From positions 186,001-250,000 of the forward strand of contig NZ_CP100351.1 in the NCBI RefSeq assembly GCF_024204645.1: a stretch of DNA of 64,000 bases, in the 5' to 3' direction. The stretch is from Desulfomicrobium sp. ZS1. GTDB taxonomy: Bacteria > Desulfobacterota > Desulfovibrionia > Desulfovibrionales > Desulfomicrobiaceae. This document shows, in pieces, positions 17,266 to 26,049 of the stretch; the stretch's first letter is position 1; every line of letters begins with the position of its first letter. The notes below the pieces were generated by a model. That model did not search any database. It was not told where the DNA came from and saw nothing but the letters and a program-made list of their open reading frames with translations. The translations under genes and the position numbers were made by a program.

Positions 17266-18364
17266 AATCAGACGCTTCGCTTTCCTGCTTCTTGTCCTGG
17301 GCCTGTCCATCGGCCTCGGCCTGCCTGCCGGAGCCGTGCGCCTCAAGGATATCGCCAGCTTCGGCGGCGTGCGCTCCAACGACCTGGTCGGCTACGGACT
17401 GGTGGTCGGCCTGCCGGGGACCGGGGACAAGAGCAGCTCGCAGTTCACGATCCAGTCCATGGCCAACATGCTTGAGAACATGGGGGTCAAGGTCGACCGG
17501 GCAGCGCTTAAACCCAAAAACGTCGCTGCTGTCATGGTCACGGTCAAGATGCCGGCTTCGGCCAGACCGGGATCCCGGCTTGACGCGACAGTTTCCTCCG
17601 TGGGGGATGCGTCTTCGCTGCTGGGCGGCGTGCTGCTCATGACCCCGCTCAAAGGCATTGACGGCAGTATTTACGCACTGAGCCAGGGTGCCCTGGCCGT
17701 GGGCGGATTTTCAGCCGGCGGAGACGCGGCCACGGCGACCAAGAACGTCACCACCGTGGGCCGCATCCCTGGCGGCGCGGTGGTCGAACGCAGCGTGCCT
17801 TTCAGTTTCAACGAGCAACAGGACATCACCATTCAGCTCAGCGTGGAGGATTTTTCCACGGCCAAGCAGGTCGCGGACAGCTTGAACAAGGCCATCGGCG
17901 GCCAGTACGCCCATGCCCAGGACGCCTCCTCCATAAGGCTCGGGGTTCCTCCTCAGTATCAGGGCAATATCGTCGCGCTCATGGCCTCCCTGGAGAGTCT
18001 GGAAGTTCAGCCCGACAGCCGGGCCAAGGTCGTTGTCGATGAAAAGACCGGCACCGTGGTTCTGGGTGCCAACGTCACCCTGGCCAAAGTGGCCGTGTCC
18101 CACGGCAATCTGAACGTGGTTGTGTCCGAACAGCCCCAGGTTTCCCAGCCCGGAGCGTTCTCCCCGGGCCAGACGGCCATCACTCCGTCCACCGAGATCG
18201 GCGTGCGCGAAGAGCAGCGTCGGCTCATTCTCATGGCCGGGGCATCAATCCAGGAGCTGGTCGATGGCTTGAACGCCATCGGCGCCACGCCCCGGGACCT
18301 GATTTCCATTCTGCGGACCATGAAATCGGCGGGCGCTCTGCATGCCGATCTTGAAGTCATCTAG
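17249..18364 (+). CDS. flgI: Flagellar P-ring protein FlgI
   Basis: FlgI polymerises in the periplasm to form the P ring. The 371-residue product has a signal peptide (residues 1-30, ending PAGA), then the conserved [20 protein letters not shown] and [11 protein letters not shown] segments. It ends with [22 protein letters not shown] 17249 lies inside the end of flgH and has GAGG ten bases upstream. Ring genes flgH and flgI are adjacent, as in most flagellar loci. Confidence 0.97.
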   Translation: MCGHSKIRRFAFLLLVLGLSIGLGLPAGAVRLKDIASFGGVRSNDLVGYGLVVGLPGTGDKSSSQFTIQSMANMLENMGVKVDRAALKPKNVAAVMVTVKMPASARPGSRLDATVSSVGDASSLLGGVLLMTPLKGIDGSIYALSQGALAVGGFSAGGDAATATKNVTTVGRIPGGAVVERSVPFSFNEQQDITIQLSVEDFSTAKQVADSLNKAIGGQYAHAQDASSIRLGVPPQYQGNIVALMASLESLEVQPDSRAKVVVDEKTGTVVLGANVTLAKVAVSHGNLNVVVSEQPQVSQPGAFSPGQTAITPSTEIGVREEQRRLILMAGASIQELVDGLNAIGATPRDLISILRTMKSAGALHADLEVI

Positions 18365-18378
18365 CCAGCGGAGGCGGC

Positions 18379-18972
18379 ATGAACGAGATTATCACCACGG
18401 GCCTGCCCGAACCTGATACGACGCAAAGCCTGCAGGACAGGCTCCGGAACCTGCGTTCCCAAGTGCAGCCCCAAAAGGGCATGGACGAGGCCAAGCTCAA
18501 GAAAGCCTGCCAGGACTTCGAGGCCGTGTTCATCGGCCAGATCTGGAAACAGATGCGTGCTTCCGTGCCCAAGGAAGGAATGCTCCATTCCAAGGAAGAA
18601 GAGGGCTACCTGTCTATGTTTGACCAGGAGCTGTCGGTCAAGATGTCGCGCAGCGGGGGCATCGGCTTGTCCGACATGCTCTATGCGAATCTTTCAGAGC
18701 GCCTGGTCAACGCCAGTCGCGATACGACCTCCACGGCGCCAATGCATCCCCTGGACCGTTCGGCGTCGAGCACGGCCCAGCCCCGAAATCAGGTTGCGGC
18801 CGTGCAGCCGCGCACGCTGGCCGCCATTACGGCACAGCACGAGGCCGAGATGCTGGCACGACGCATCGAGCAGCGCTCGAATCTGTCCGGAGCGGAAAAG
18901 ACGCAGGCCATGCCCACAGATCTGGAAGATGCCCTGCGCGTTGTGCGCATGGACGGCGAGGACGGACCTTAG
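18379..18972 (+). CDS. flgJ: Rod-binding protein, FlgJ N-terminal type
   Basis: The 197-residue product carries the FlgJ rod-capping domain: KLKKACQDFEAVFIGQIWKQM (residues 40-60), SVPKEGM, and MFDQELSVKMSRSGGIGLSDM. It lacks the C-terminal peptidoglycan hydrolase domain found in the enterobacterial protein. It instead ends in a linker-like, Gln/Ala/Arg-rich tail of about 80 residues. Another enzyme must therefore open the peptidoglycan for the rod. It follows flgI by 14 bases. Confidence 0.88.
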   Translation: MNEIITTGLPEPDTTQSLQDRLRNLRSQVQPQKGMDEAKLKKACQDFEAVFIGQIWKQMRASVPKEGMLHSKEEEGYLSMFDQELSVKMSRSGGIGLSDMLYANLSERLVNASRDTTSTAPMHPLDRSASSTAQPRNQVAAVQPRTLAAITAQHEAEMLARRIEQRSNLSGAEKTQAMPTDLEDALRVVRMDGEDGP

Positions 18973-19076
18973 TGCGCCAGGCCACGGGGAAATTCTTGCC
19001 GGGCGGCCGGGCCTCCTGGGACCGCATCCGGGCGGGAAGTCTCCGCGGCACAGCCCCTGGAGGGCCTGGTGCGTGC

Positions 19077-19092
19077 TGGTCGGGATTTTGCA
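19077..19092 (+). promoter_or_regulatory. Possible sigma-54 promoter before flgN
   Basis: TGGT (19077-19080), seven bases, then TTGCA (19088-19092) keep the invariant GG and GC ten bases apart, with one departure from consensus (T for C). It lies about 90 bases before flgN, in the only gap over 200 bases within the flagellar operon. Confidence 0.4.
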
Positions 19093-19180
19093 GTGATCAG
19101 GGAAAAGAAGGGTACGCCAAGCAGAGATTTCCTGTCTCGGCCATGCGCCCCATGACTTTTCACATGTAAGGAAGCACCAT

Positions 19181-19654
19181 ATGCAACAGATCATTCTTGG
19201 CAGTCTCATCCGTCAGGCCAAAGGCACAGAGCTTCTCTGCCAGCTCCTGCGCGAGGAGTACTCCCTGCTGCGGGCAGGCGCACCGGACAAGGTGACGGGG
19301 CTTGAGATGTGCATTCAGGACCTGATCAGGCAGCTCGTGCGTGAACGCGAGGCGCTGGTCCATCGCCTGCAAGCGGCGGGCATGACCAATCTGGCGGTTT
19401 TTCTGGAGACCCTGCCCGCTGCGGACAGGCGGATCTTTGAAACGTGGCGGGCCAAGATCATCACGCATGAGCAGGACAGCGGACAGCTCGCATCCATCAA
19501 CGCCGATCTGGCCATGGCTCTGTGGAAGCAGAGCGGGGTGCTGCTCAACCATTTTCAGAATCAGGTCGCGCCCAGAGAACGCAACACCTACTCGGCCAAG
19601 GGGACGTGGCAGGATCGCATGGCCACGGCGACACTGGTGCGCGGGAGGCTCTGA
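19181..19654 (+). CDS. flgN: FlgN family flagellar export chaperone
   Basis: FlgN binds the hook-filament junction proteins FlgK and FlgL in the cytosol and delivers them to the export apparatus. The 157-residue product is almost all helix, with heptad patterns in residues 15-70 (ELLCQLLREEYSLLRAG) and 85-130. This matches the FlgN fold, where sequence identity is low. Location directly before flgK is the main support; the stop overlaps the flgK start (TGATG). AAGGA lies upstream of the ATG. Confidence 0.8.
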   Translation: MQQIILGSLIRQAKGTELLCQLLREEYSLLRAGAPDKVTGLEMCIQDLIRQLVREREALVHRLQAAGMTNLAVFLETLPAADRRIFETWRAKIITHEQDSGQLASINADLAMALWKQSGVLLNHFQNQVAPRERNTYSAKGTWQDRMATATLVRGRL

Positions 19655-21759
19655 TGCCCGGTATCGCGTCCCTGTTCAATATCGGGAAGCAGTCCCTTTT
19701 TGCCAACCAATCGGCCATTGAGGTCGTTGGCAACAACATTTCGAACGCCAACACCGAGGGCTACAGCCGTCAGGCCGTGCGCTTCGAGGATGGCTATTAC
19801 ATCAGCTACACTCCGGGCCAGCTCGGCACCGGCGTCAACGCGGCCGAAGTCATCCGATATTTCGACGAATTCACCGAGCTCATGTACAACACCAAAAGCT
19901 CGGAGCAGCAGCGCTGGCAGAAGCTCTACGAGAATCTGCAGAACGTTGAGATGATCTTCAACGAGTCCAACGCGCAAGGGGTCAACTCGGCCTTGTCCGC
20001 GTTCTGGGCGGATTGGCAGACCCTGGCCACCAATCCCGGAGACACTAGCGTGCGTGCGGCTCTGCTCGGGCACGCTTCCAATCTTGAACAGGCCATCGGG
20101 GTCGTGCAGGGTGATCTGCAGCGGCTGCAAGGCCAGACGGACGACACCATCGATGCGGAAGTCAAGGAGATAAATACGCTCCTTACGAGCATCGCCGAGT
20201 TGAACAAACAGATCACCGTGACCGAAGAGACGGGCAAGAACAACGCCAACGGGTTGCGCGACGAGCGTGCAGCCCTGGTCCGTGATCTGGCCGAGAAGAT
20301 CGACATCAATTACATCGACAATGGCCTGGGCAACGTGACCATCACCACCAAGGCCGGGCATACTCTGGTCGATGGCGTCAGCTCTTTTCGACTGGCTTTC
20401 GAGACGGTGCCGTCCATTCCGAATTTGGATAGCACTTCAACCTATAACGGGTTGCCGACTTTTGACGGGGAAAGTTCCAGCGAATATACGGTTAAAATCC
20501 GTAACGATGTCTCTGTGCCGTCAACGCCTCCTGACAAGTTGGAGTTCAGCGTGTCTGTGGACGGCGGCAAGACGTGGTTGACCGACGACGCGGGTACCAG
20601 CAAATTCACGTATACGGGTGAGGCGTTTCTGCTGCCCGACGGCAGGGGTACCCTGACTTTTCCGGACGGTACGGACGGCAATGTTACGCTGCACGACGGT
20701 GACCGTTTCACGGTCCTGCCCAACAAATCGCTGTTCTGGTACGAGACCACCTCCTCCAAAATTAACATCACTCCTCAGATCATGCCCAACGGTGAGGATA
20801 ATGAACGCCGTCTGACTGGCGGAACCTTGGCCGGATATTTTCAGTTTCGGGATGCGAGCGTGGGCGGCTACCTCGAAAAGCTGGACGCTTTCGCCAAGAG
20901 CCTGGCCTGGGAGGTCAATCGCATTCATTCCCAGGGCACGGGACTTGATCGGTTCGAAGAAGTTGTCGGAACCTACGGGGTGACGAACAGTTCCCTCTCT
21001 CTTAAGGCTGGAGCGGGACTGGCCTTTGGCGACAAACTGGAGAGCGGCAATGTCATGATCGGGGTCTACGACAAAGCCACCGGAGCGATGGTGCAGTTCC
21101 AGGGCCTGGATTTCAATGACACATTGGACGGAATCCAGAATTTCGATCCTGAGCAGCACAGTCTGCAGGGCGTGGTCGATGCAATCAACAACACCTTCGG
21201 CGCGCTCACCGCTTCGGTGCTGGACAACCATCTGCAGATTGAAGCCGCGGATGGCTATGATTTTGCCTTTGGATCCGATTCCACCGGCCTGCTCGCCGCC
21301 CTGGGCATCAATACGTTTTTCGACGGCTCCGACGCCCGGACCCTGTCCCTCAACAACGACGTGCGCAGCAACACCTCCCGCATCAACACCGGCCACGTCA
21401 ACGGCGCCGGGGAGATGAACGAGGGTGATAACACCACGGCCGCCGCCATTGCAGCCTTGCAGGCCAAGGCCGTGACCACGCGCACCGTAACTGATGGCGT
21501 CTCGCGCCAGACTCTGGGGGAATATTATTCCACCCTGGTCGCCAAGGCCGGGTCGGACACGCAGACCTCGAAGTTCAATGCGGAATATCAGGAGGCCCTG
21601 GCCAACGATTTGAGGTCGCGGCAGGAATCGGTCTCCGGCGTGAACCTGGACGAGGAAATGACCAATCTGATCAAGTTTCAACATGCTTACACGGCCGCTG
21701 CGAAACTGATCACCACGGCCGAGTCCATGCTGGAAGTGCTTTTGGGGCTCAAGAACTAA
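19654..21759 (+). CDS. flgK: Flagellar hook-associated protein 1 (FlgK)
   Basis: FlgK forms the first hook-filament junction ring. The 701-residue product has the axial-protein N-terminus (VVGNNISNANTEGYSRQ, residues 25-41), a coiled region to about residue 210, and a C-terminal EMTNLIKFQHAYTAAAKLI motif. A central insert contains an Asp-box-like SVDGGKTW (residues 301-308) in a beta-rich stretch, echoing three such motifs in FlgL. ATG 19654 has GGGAGG upstream; the longer frame reads through flgN. Confidence 0.95.
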   Translation: MPGIASLFNIGKQSLFANQSAIEVVGNNISNANTEGYSRQAVRFEDGYYISYTPGQLGTGVNAAEVIRYFDEFTELMYNTKSSEQQRWQKLYENLQNVEMIFNESNAQGVNSALSAFWADWQTLATNPGDTSVRAALLGHASNLEQAIGVVQGDLQRLQGQTDDTIDAEVKEINTLLTSIAELNKQITVTEETGKNNANGLRDERAALVRDLAEKIDINYIDNGLGNVTITTKAGHTLVDGVSSFRLAFETVPSIPNLDSTSTYNGLPTFDGESSSEYTVKIRNDVSVPSTPPDKLEFSVSVDGGKTWLTDDAGTSKFTYTGEAFLLPDGRGTLTFPDGTDGNVTLHDGDRFTVLPNKSLFWYETTSSKINITPQIMPNGEDNERRLTGGTLAGYFQFRDASVGGYLEKLDAFAKSLAWEVNRIHSQGTGLDRFEEVVGTYGVTNSSLSLKAGAGLAFGDKLESGNVMIGVYDKATGAMVQFQGLDFNDTLDGIQNFDPEQHSLQGVVDAINNTFGALTASVLDNHLQIEAADGYDFAFGSDSTGLLAALGINTFFDGSDARTLSLNNDVRSNTSRINTGHVNGAGEMNEGDNTTAAAIAALQAKAVTTRTVTDGVSRQTLGEYYSTLVAKAGSDTQTSKFNAEYQEALANDLRSRQESVSGVNLDEEMTNLIKFQHAYTAAAKLITTAESMLEVLLGLKN

Positions 21760-21771
21760 TGGAGGCGGGTC

Positions 21772-23550
21772 ATGCGCGTATCCCTTCGTAACCAGTACAG
21801 CAATTTTCTGTACAATTTGCAGGACACCCAGTCCCGGCTGATGGATTTGAACATGCAGGCTTCCAGCCAGAAGCGTATCAACAAACCCTCCGACGATCCG
21901 GTGGGTACTGCCCGCGTGCTCAATTACCGTACCTCCCTGTCCTCCATCGATCAGTATCGCAGCAACATCGATACGGCCAAGGGCTGGCTAAATCTAGCCG
22001 ACGAATCCATGATACAGACCAGCACCCTGCTGACTAAACTCAAAGGGTTGGCAGAGCAGGGAGCCACGGGAACCATGACCGCCTCGGACCGTGAGGCCAC
22101 ATCCTACGAAGTGCGACAGATTTTCAGCCAGTTGGTCAATCTGGCCAACACTCGCTACGAAGGTAAATCCATTTTTGGCGGACAGAAGTTCGAGGAGAGC
22201 GCTTTCGAGGAAGCGCTCATGGTTTACGATCAGGATGGAACGAGCCTCGGCCTAGTCACGGGCCAGTCCAGCAGAAGTTTCGTGGTGCAGTTTGTGGGGG
22301 CAGAGGGGGATACCGCCCTGGTGAGCGGCAAGCCTGCGTGCCGCTTCAGTCAGGACGGGGGGGCGACGTGGGAAGCCGGGACCTGGGACGCTAACGGGGC
22401 CCTGAACCTGGGCGGCGTCAGCGTGACCCTGCCCGATGATTACGAGGTGACCCTCTCGCCCGAGTCGAATACGTCATTGGAGAAGGGCTCCTGGCTGACC
22501 ATCGCGCCCACGGCCGTGTACAAGGGGGATCATGAGTCCCAGGCGGCGGTTCATTATTTGGGCGGCAGCCCGTCCATTACAGCGCTGCCTCTGGGAGGGT
22601 TTGAAAAGGACGTTCGCATCAAGATTCTGGACGCCGGCGTGACTCTTACGAGCGATGCTCCGTTCGCCGCACAGTATTCCCTTGACGATGGAGCCACTTG
22701 GACCAACGTCACGGTTGACAACTCCTCGAACACACCGGTCATTCAGACCCCTTATGGTGGAGTGCAGCTATCGGGTTCCGGCAATCTCGATAATTTGGAA
22801 TTCACGGTCAAAGCCGGGTCCACCGGCGTGATGCAGATGGGGGCAGCGGTTAACGCTGAAGGGCGGGGGCTTTTTTCCAGCGATGTCATGGTGCGCATCA
22901 AGACGATCGTTGGATCCAATATCACATACAACTACAGCGTGGATGGTGGAACGAACTGGTCCGATGATCGTGCCGCGTCGATTACGGGCGGCAATTCCTC
23001 CGAACTTTTGGTGCCAGGCGGCAAGCTTGTCCTTTCGGACAGGGCTGGTTTGTTTAACCTGAATACCGGAAATCAGTTCATCATCCATCCCCAGACCGCG
23101 GCGCACAATGTGGAAATTTCCGCCGGGCAATACATCCAGCTCAACAACATCGGTTCAGAAATTTTCGGTGGCTACTATGAAAACGGAACCCAGCCGGTGT
23201 TCTCTGACTCCGATGTAGGCAAGAACATCATGGTGACCGTGGGCAAGCTGGTGGCTGCGCTTGAAAACAACGATCAGCAAGGCTGCGCCGAGGCCTTGGA
23301 CGGGCTGAAGGCGGGGCAGCAGTATTTCACCTCCCAGTTGGCCTCCGTGGGCGCGCGGGAAAATCGGCTCGATGTGGCCGACACCGTTCTATCCGGCCTC
23401 AAACTCAACGAAACCGAGCGCATGAGCAATGTGGAGGATGCGGATCTGGCCACGCTTCTGACGGAGCTGGCCAACCAGCAGCTGTCGTATGAAGCGGTTC
23501 TCAAATCCTCGTCCATGATCATGAAGATGAGCCTGGTCAATTATCTGTAG
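21772..23550 (+). CDS. flgL: Flagellar hook-associated protein 3 (FlgL), enlarged
   Basis: FlgL is the second junction protein between hook and filament. The 592-residue product is about twice the enterobacterial length. Residues 1-165 hold the flagellin-like N-terminal coil (RINKPSDDPVGTARVLNYR), and residues 480-592 the C-terminal coil. Between them lies a beta-rich insert with three Asp-box-like motifs: SQDGGATW (193-200), SLDDGATW (303-310) and SVDGGTNW (389-396). These suggest duplicated surface domains of about 90-110 residues. It starts 12 bases after flgK and precedes csrA by nine. Confidence 0.93.
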   Translation: MRVSLRNQYSNFLYNLQDTQSRLMDLNMQASSQKRINKPSDDPVGTARVLNYRTSLSSIDQYRSNIDTAKGWLNLADESMIQTSTLLTKLKGLAEQGATGTMTASDREATSYEVRQIFSQLVNLANTRYEGKSIFGGQKFEESAFEEALMVYDQDGTSLGLVTGQSSRSFVVQFVGAEGDTALVSGKPACRFSQDGGATWEAGTWDANGALNLGGVSVTLPDDYEVTLSPESNTSLEKGSWLTIAPTAVYKGDHESQAAVHYLGGSPSITALPLGGFEKDVRIKILDAGVTLTSDAPFAAQYSLDDGATWTNVTVDNSSNTPVIQTPYGGVQLSGSGNLDNLEFTVKAGSTGVMQMGAAVNAEGRGLFSSDVMVRIKTIVGSNITYNYSVDGGTNWSDDRAASITGGNSSELLVPGGKLVLSDRAGLFNLNTGNQFIIHPQTAAHNVEISAGQYIQLNNIGSEIFGGYYENGTQPVFSDSDVGKNIMVTVGKLVAALENNDQQGCAEALDGLKAGQQYFTSQLASVGARENRLDVADTVLSGLKLNETERMSNVEDADLATLLTELANQQLSYEAVLKSSSMIMKMSLVNYL

Positions 23551-23559
23551 GAAGGGGTT

Positions 23560-23799
23560 ATGCTCATACTCTCTCGTCGCCCCGGAGAAAGCGTGCATGT
23601 GGGTGATGACATAAAGATCACGATTTTAAGCATCAAGGGGCAGCAGATCAAGCTGGGCCTCGAAGTGCCGGAACACATGCCAGTCTACCGGGAAGAAATC
23701 TATCTCAAGGTGCAGACCCAGAACGCATCGGCCCTGGAACTCGATAACAACGATCTGATGATGGCGGCAGCATTATGGACCAAAAAAGACAAACAATAA
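23560..23799 (+). CDS. csrA: Translational regulator CsrA
   Basis: CsrA is a small dimeric RNA-binding protein that blocks or stabilises mRNAs at GGA motifs. The 79-residue product has the canonical start MLILSRRPGESVHVGDDI and the RNA-binding segment VPEHMPVYREEIYLKV. The C-terminal tail is longer than in E. coli CsrA (61 residues), as is usual where FliW is present. The gene overlaps fliW by 25 bases. A likely target in this window is the fliC leader. Confidence 0.97.
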   Translation: MLILSRRPGESVHVGDDIKITILSIKGQQIKLGLEVPEHMPVYREEIYLKVQTQNASALELDNNDLMMAAALWTKKDKQ

Positions 23800-24245
23800 A
23801 TTCACGCATCGGGCAGCTGGTCGTTTCCGCGGACAAGACCATCCATTTTCCCCGTGGCATCATCGGCTTCGAGTCCCTGCGGGAGTTCGCTCTGGTGGAG
23901 TTCAAGCCCGGAACCCCCTTTCATTTTCTGCAGAGCATGGAGATGCCGAGCATGGGCATGATGCTTGCCGATCCCTTCTCTTTTTTGCCGAGCTATGAAA
24001 TTCGGCTGGCCGCGGCCGAAGAGCGGCTCCTGAAGGTACGCAACATCCATGACCTGTTCATCCTGGTCAGCGTGACCGTGCCCAAAGGCGACCCGCAGGG
24101 CAGCACCCTCAACCTGACCGGACCCATCTGCGTCAATGTTCAAGAACGCTTGGGGCTGCAATCCCCGCAAGTGGAGCTGGGATTTCCGTCGCGGGTTCTG
24201 CTGCGCGACCTTGGAAACGAGGAGAGGCGTTTGGCCAATTCATGA
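23775..24245 (+). CDS. fliW: Flagellar assembly factor FliW
   Basis: FliW binds CsrA and relieves its repression of flagellin; FliW itself is titrated by unassembled flagellin. The 156-residue product has the family motifs IHFPRGIIGFESLREFALVE (residues 23-42), a LPSYEI-type strand, and a C-terminal LTGPICVNVQERLGLQ. The start lies inside csrA, so the pair is translationally coupled. Its stop is followed by back-to-back terminators at 24245-24327. Confidence 0.95.
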   Translation: MDQKRQTINSRIGQLVVSADKTIHFPRGIIGFESLREFALVEFKPGTPFHFLQSMEMPSMGMMLADPFSFLPSYEIRLAAAEERLLKVRNIHDLFILVSVTVPKGDPQGSTLNLTGPICVNVQERLGLQSPQVELGFPSRVLLRDLGNEERRLANS

Positions 24246-24275
24246 AAAAAGCCTGGCCGGGTCACCGGTCAGGCT
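24245..24275 (-). terminator. Terminator of cstA
   Basis: An 11-bp stem with one mismatch (24250-24260 with 24265-24275) ends on the minus strand in six T residues (complement of 24245-24250). It serves the convergent cstA transcript and overlaps the end of fliW. Confidence 0.7.
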
Positions 24276-24285
24276 CAGAACATTG

Positions 24286-24327
24286 ACAAACCCTCGTCGT
24301 GATTTTCGGCGAGGGTTTGTTTTTTTG
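24286..24327 (+). terminator. Terminator of the flagellar operon
   Basis: An 11-bp perfect stem (24286-24296 with 24310-24320, ACAAACCCTCG/CGAGGGTTTGT) is followed on the plus strand by a T run to 24326. It lies 40 bases past fliW. Confidence 0.85.
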
Positions 24328-24341
24328 TATGCGCGGTCAGG

Positions 24342-25802
24342 TCAGCCGATGATTCCGGGAGAGTCGACGGCGTCCACCTCCACCGGGGTGTTGCGGGCCG
24401 CGAGCATGAACCAGACGAAGCAGGCCGCGGCCACGGCGATGCCGATGGGGTAGCCGTAGTCCGCGCTCATGTGCAGCGGGAATTCCGGGGCCACACAGAG
24501 GTAGGTGGCGCAAACCGCGGTCATGAAGGTCGCGGGCAGGCTGGCGATCCAGTGCGCCTTGCCGTGGCGGACCAGATACATGGCCGAAGCCCAGAGCACG
24601 ATGGTGGCCAGGGTCTGGTTGGCGAAGCCGAAATAGCGCCAGATGATGTTGAAGTCGGTCTTGGTGATGATGAAGCCGATGACGAACAGGGGGATGGCGA
24701 TCAGCAGGCGCTTGGCGATGGACTTCTGTTCGACTTTGCTGAAGTCGGCGATGATCAGGCGCGCGGCGCGGAAGGCCGTGTCGCCGGAGGAGATGGGCAG
24801 GATGATGACGCCGATGATGGCCAGAAAACCGCCGATGGGGCCCATCAGGGTGGTGGCGACCTGGTCGACCACTGCGGCCGGGCCGCCGCTGGCCAGGGTG
24901 GCCTGCAGGGCTTCTGGAGTCTGGTAGAAGGTCATGCCCAGGGTGGCCCAGACCAGGGCGATGATGCCCTCACCGATCATGGCGCCGTAGAAGATGGGGC
25001 GTCCGCATTTTTCATCGGGGATGCAGCGCGCCATCATGGGCGACTGGGTGGCGTGGAAGCCGGAGATGGCGCCGCAGGCGATGGTGATGAACATCAGCGG
25101 CCAGATGGGCAGGCCTTTGGGATGCACGTTGGCCAGGCCCACGCCGTTGGGGAAGAAGGTGTATCCGTCCACAATGAGCATGGCCGAGAGGCCGAAGGCC
25201 ATGATCAGCAGACATGCGGTGAAGAGCGGGTAGAGGCGACCGATGATCTTGTCCACGGGCAGGATGGTGGCCAGGAAGTAGTAGGCGAAGATGATGCCGG
25301 TCCAGACCACCACGGCCATGTTCTTGTCCAGGTTGAAGCCGATCTTGACCGCCAGAAGCTTGGCCGGTCCGAGGATGAAGACCACGCCGACCAGGAGCAG
25401 CAGGACGACGGAGAAGACGTTCATGAATTGCTTGGCGAACTTGCCGAGGTTGTGGCCGACGGCGTCGGGGATGGACTTGCCGTCATAGCGCACGGACATC
25501 ATGCCGGAGAAATAGTCGTGCACCGCGCCGGCGAAGATACTGCCGAGCACGATCCAGACCAGCGCGGCCGGGCCGTAGAGGGCGCCGAGGATGGGGCCGA
25601 AGATGGGGCCGAGCCCTGCGATGTTCAGGAGCTGCACCATGTAGATGGTTTTGGGGTTCATTTTGACATAGTCGACCCCGTCTGCGAGGCGGCAGGCCGG
25701 GGTGGCCCGACAGGTGTCGATGCCGAAACTGGATTCGACGATCTTGCCGTAAACGAAATAGCCGGTAATGAGTGCCGCGACGGCGAAAAAGAAGTAAAAC
25801 AA
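24342..25802 (-). CDS. cstA: CstA family carbon-starvation / pyruvate transporter
   Basis: CstA-type proteins take up pyruvate or peptides under carbon limitation. The 486-residue product is a polytopic membrane protein with the CstA signatures NIAGLGPIFGPILGALYGP and GAVHDYFSGMMSVRYDGKS and a GFHATQSPMMARC segment. I place the start at TTG 25802: AAGGAGG lies just upstream, and translation from there gives LFYFFFAVAALITGYFVYGK, the usual family N-terminus. The longer frame to 25853 adds a charged leader with no ribosome site. The two-component genes next door probably control it. Confidence 0.9.
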   Translation of the reverse strand: MFYFFFAVAALITGYFVYGKIVESSFGIDTCRATPACRLADGVDYVKMNPKTIYMVQLLNIAGLGPIFGPILGALYGPAALVWIVLGSIFAGAVHDYFSGMMSVRYDGKSIPDAVGHNLGKFAKQFMNVFSVVLLLLVGVVFILGPAKLLAVKIGFNLDKNMAVVVWTGIIFAYYFLATILPVDKIIGRLYPLFTACLLIMAFGLSAMLIVDGYTFFPNGVGLANVHPKGLPIWPLMFITIACGAISGFHATQSPMMARCIPDEKCGRPIFYGAMIGEGIIALVWATLGMTFYQTPEALQATLASGGPAAVVDQVATTLMGPIGGFLAIIGVIILPISSGDTAFRAARLIIADFSKVEQKSIAKRLLIAIPLFVIGFIITKTDFNIIWRYFGFANQTLATIVLWASAMYLVRHGKAHWIASLPATFMTAVCATYLCVAPEFPLHMSADYGYPIGIAVAAACFVWFMLAARNTPVEVDAVDSPGIIG

Positions 25803-26049
25803 GTCTCCCTCCTTGGAAAAAAGTTGGTTGCTCTTAACGTACCCTTGAATCAACTTTCGGTCATGCTGCCACGACCGGGACGGCGTGCCGAGTCGAACTC
25901 GGCAGATACGCCGCGCTTTAGGTCAAAGAAGGGGCGGGAGACAAGAAGGCTTGCTTCAATTGTCTTTTTTTGCGCCTGAAGTGCGCGTGAAGAGAGGCGA
26001 AACGCCCCGTGTGCGATCAGAATTTGGCTCGAGAAAAGTACACGGCAGC
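25803..26049. promoter_or_regulatory. cstA upstream region with a hairpin
   Basis: The 247-base gap between lytS and cstA holds a perfect 8-bp hairpin with a 3-base loop (25886-25893 with 25897-25904). It is extended by CGGCG/CGCCG arms (25881-25885 with 25910-25914). I could not find a clear -35/-10 pair or sigma-54 box. The region is the natural place for binding of the LytTR-type regulator. Confidence 0.45.

Noticed and set aside
18379-18972. Frameshifted muramidase domain behind flgJ
   Set aside because: No FlgJ hydrolase motif appears in any frame up to flgN. Single-domain FlgJ is common outside enterobacteria.
18972-19169. 65-residue ORF between flgJ and flgN
   Set aside because: It has no ribosome site and no recognisable sequence. 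A different frame in the same stretch looks slightly more protein-like, so neither was annotated.
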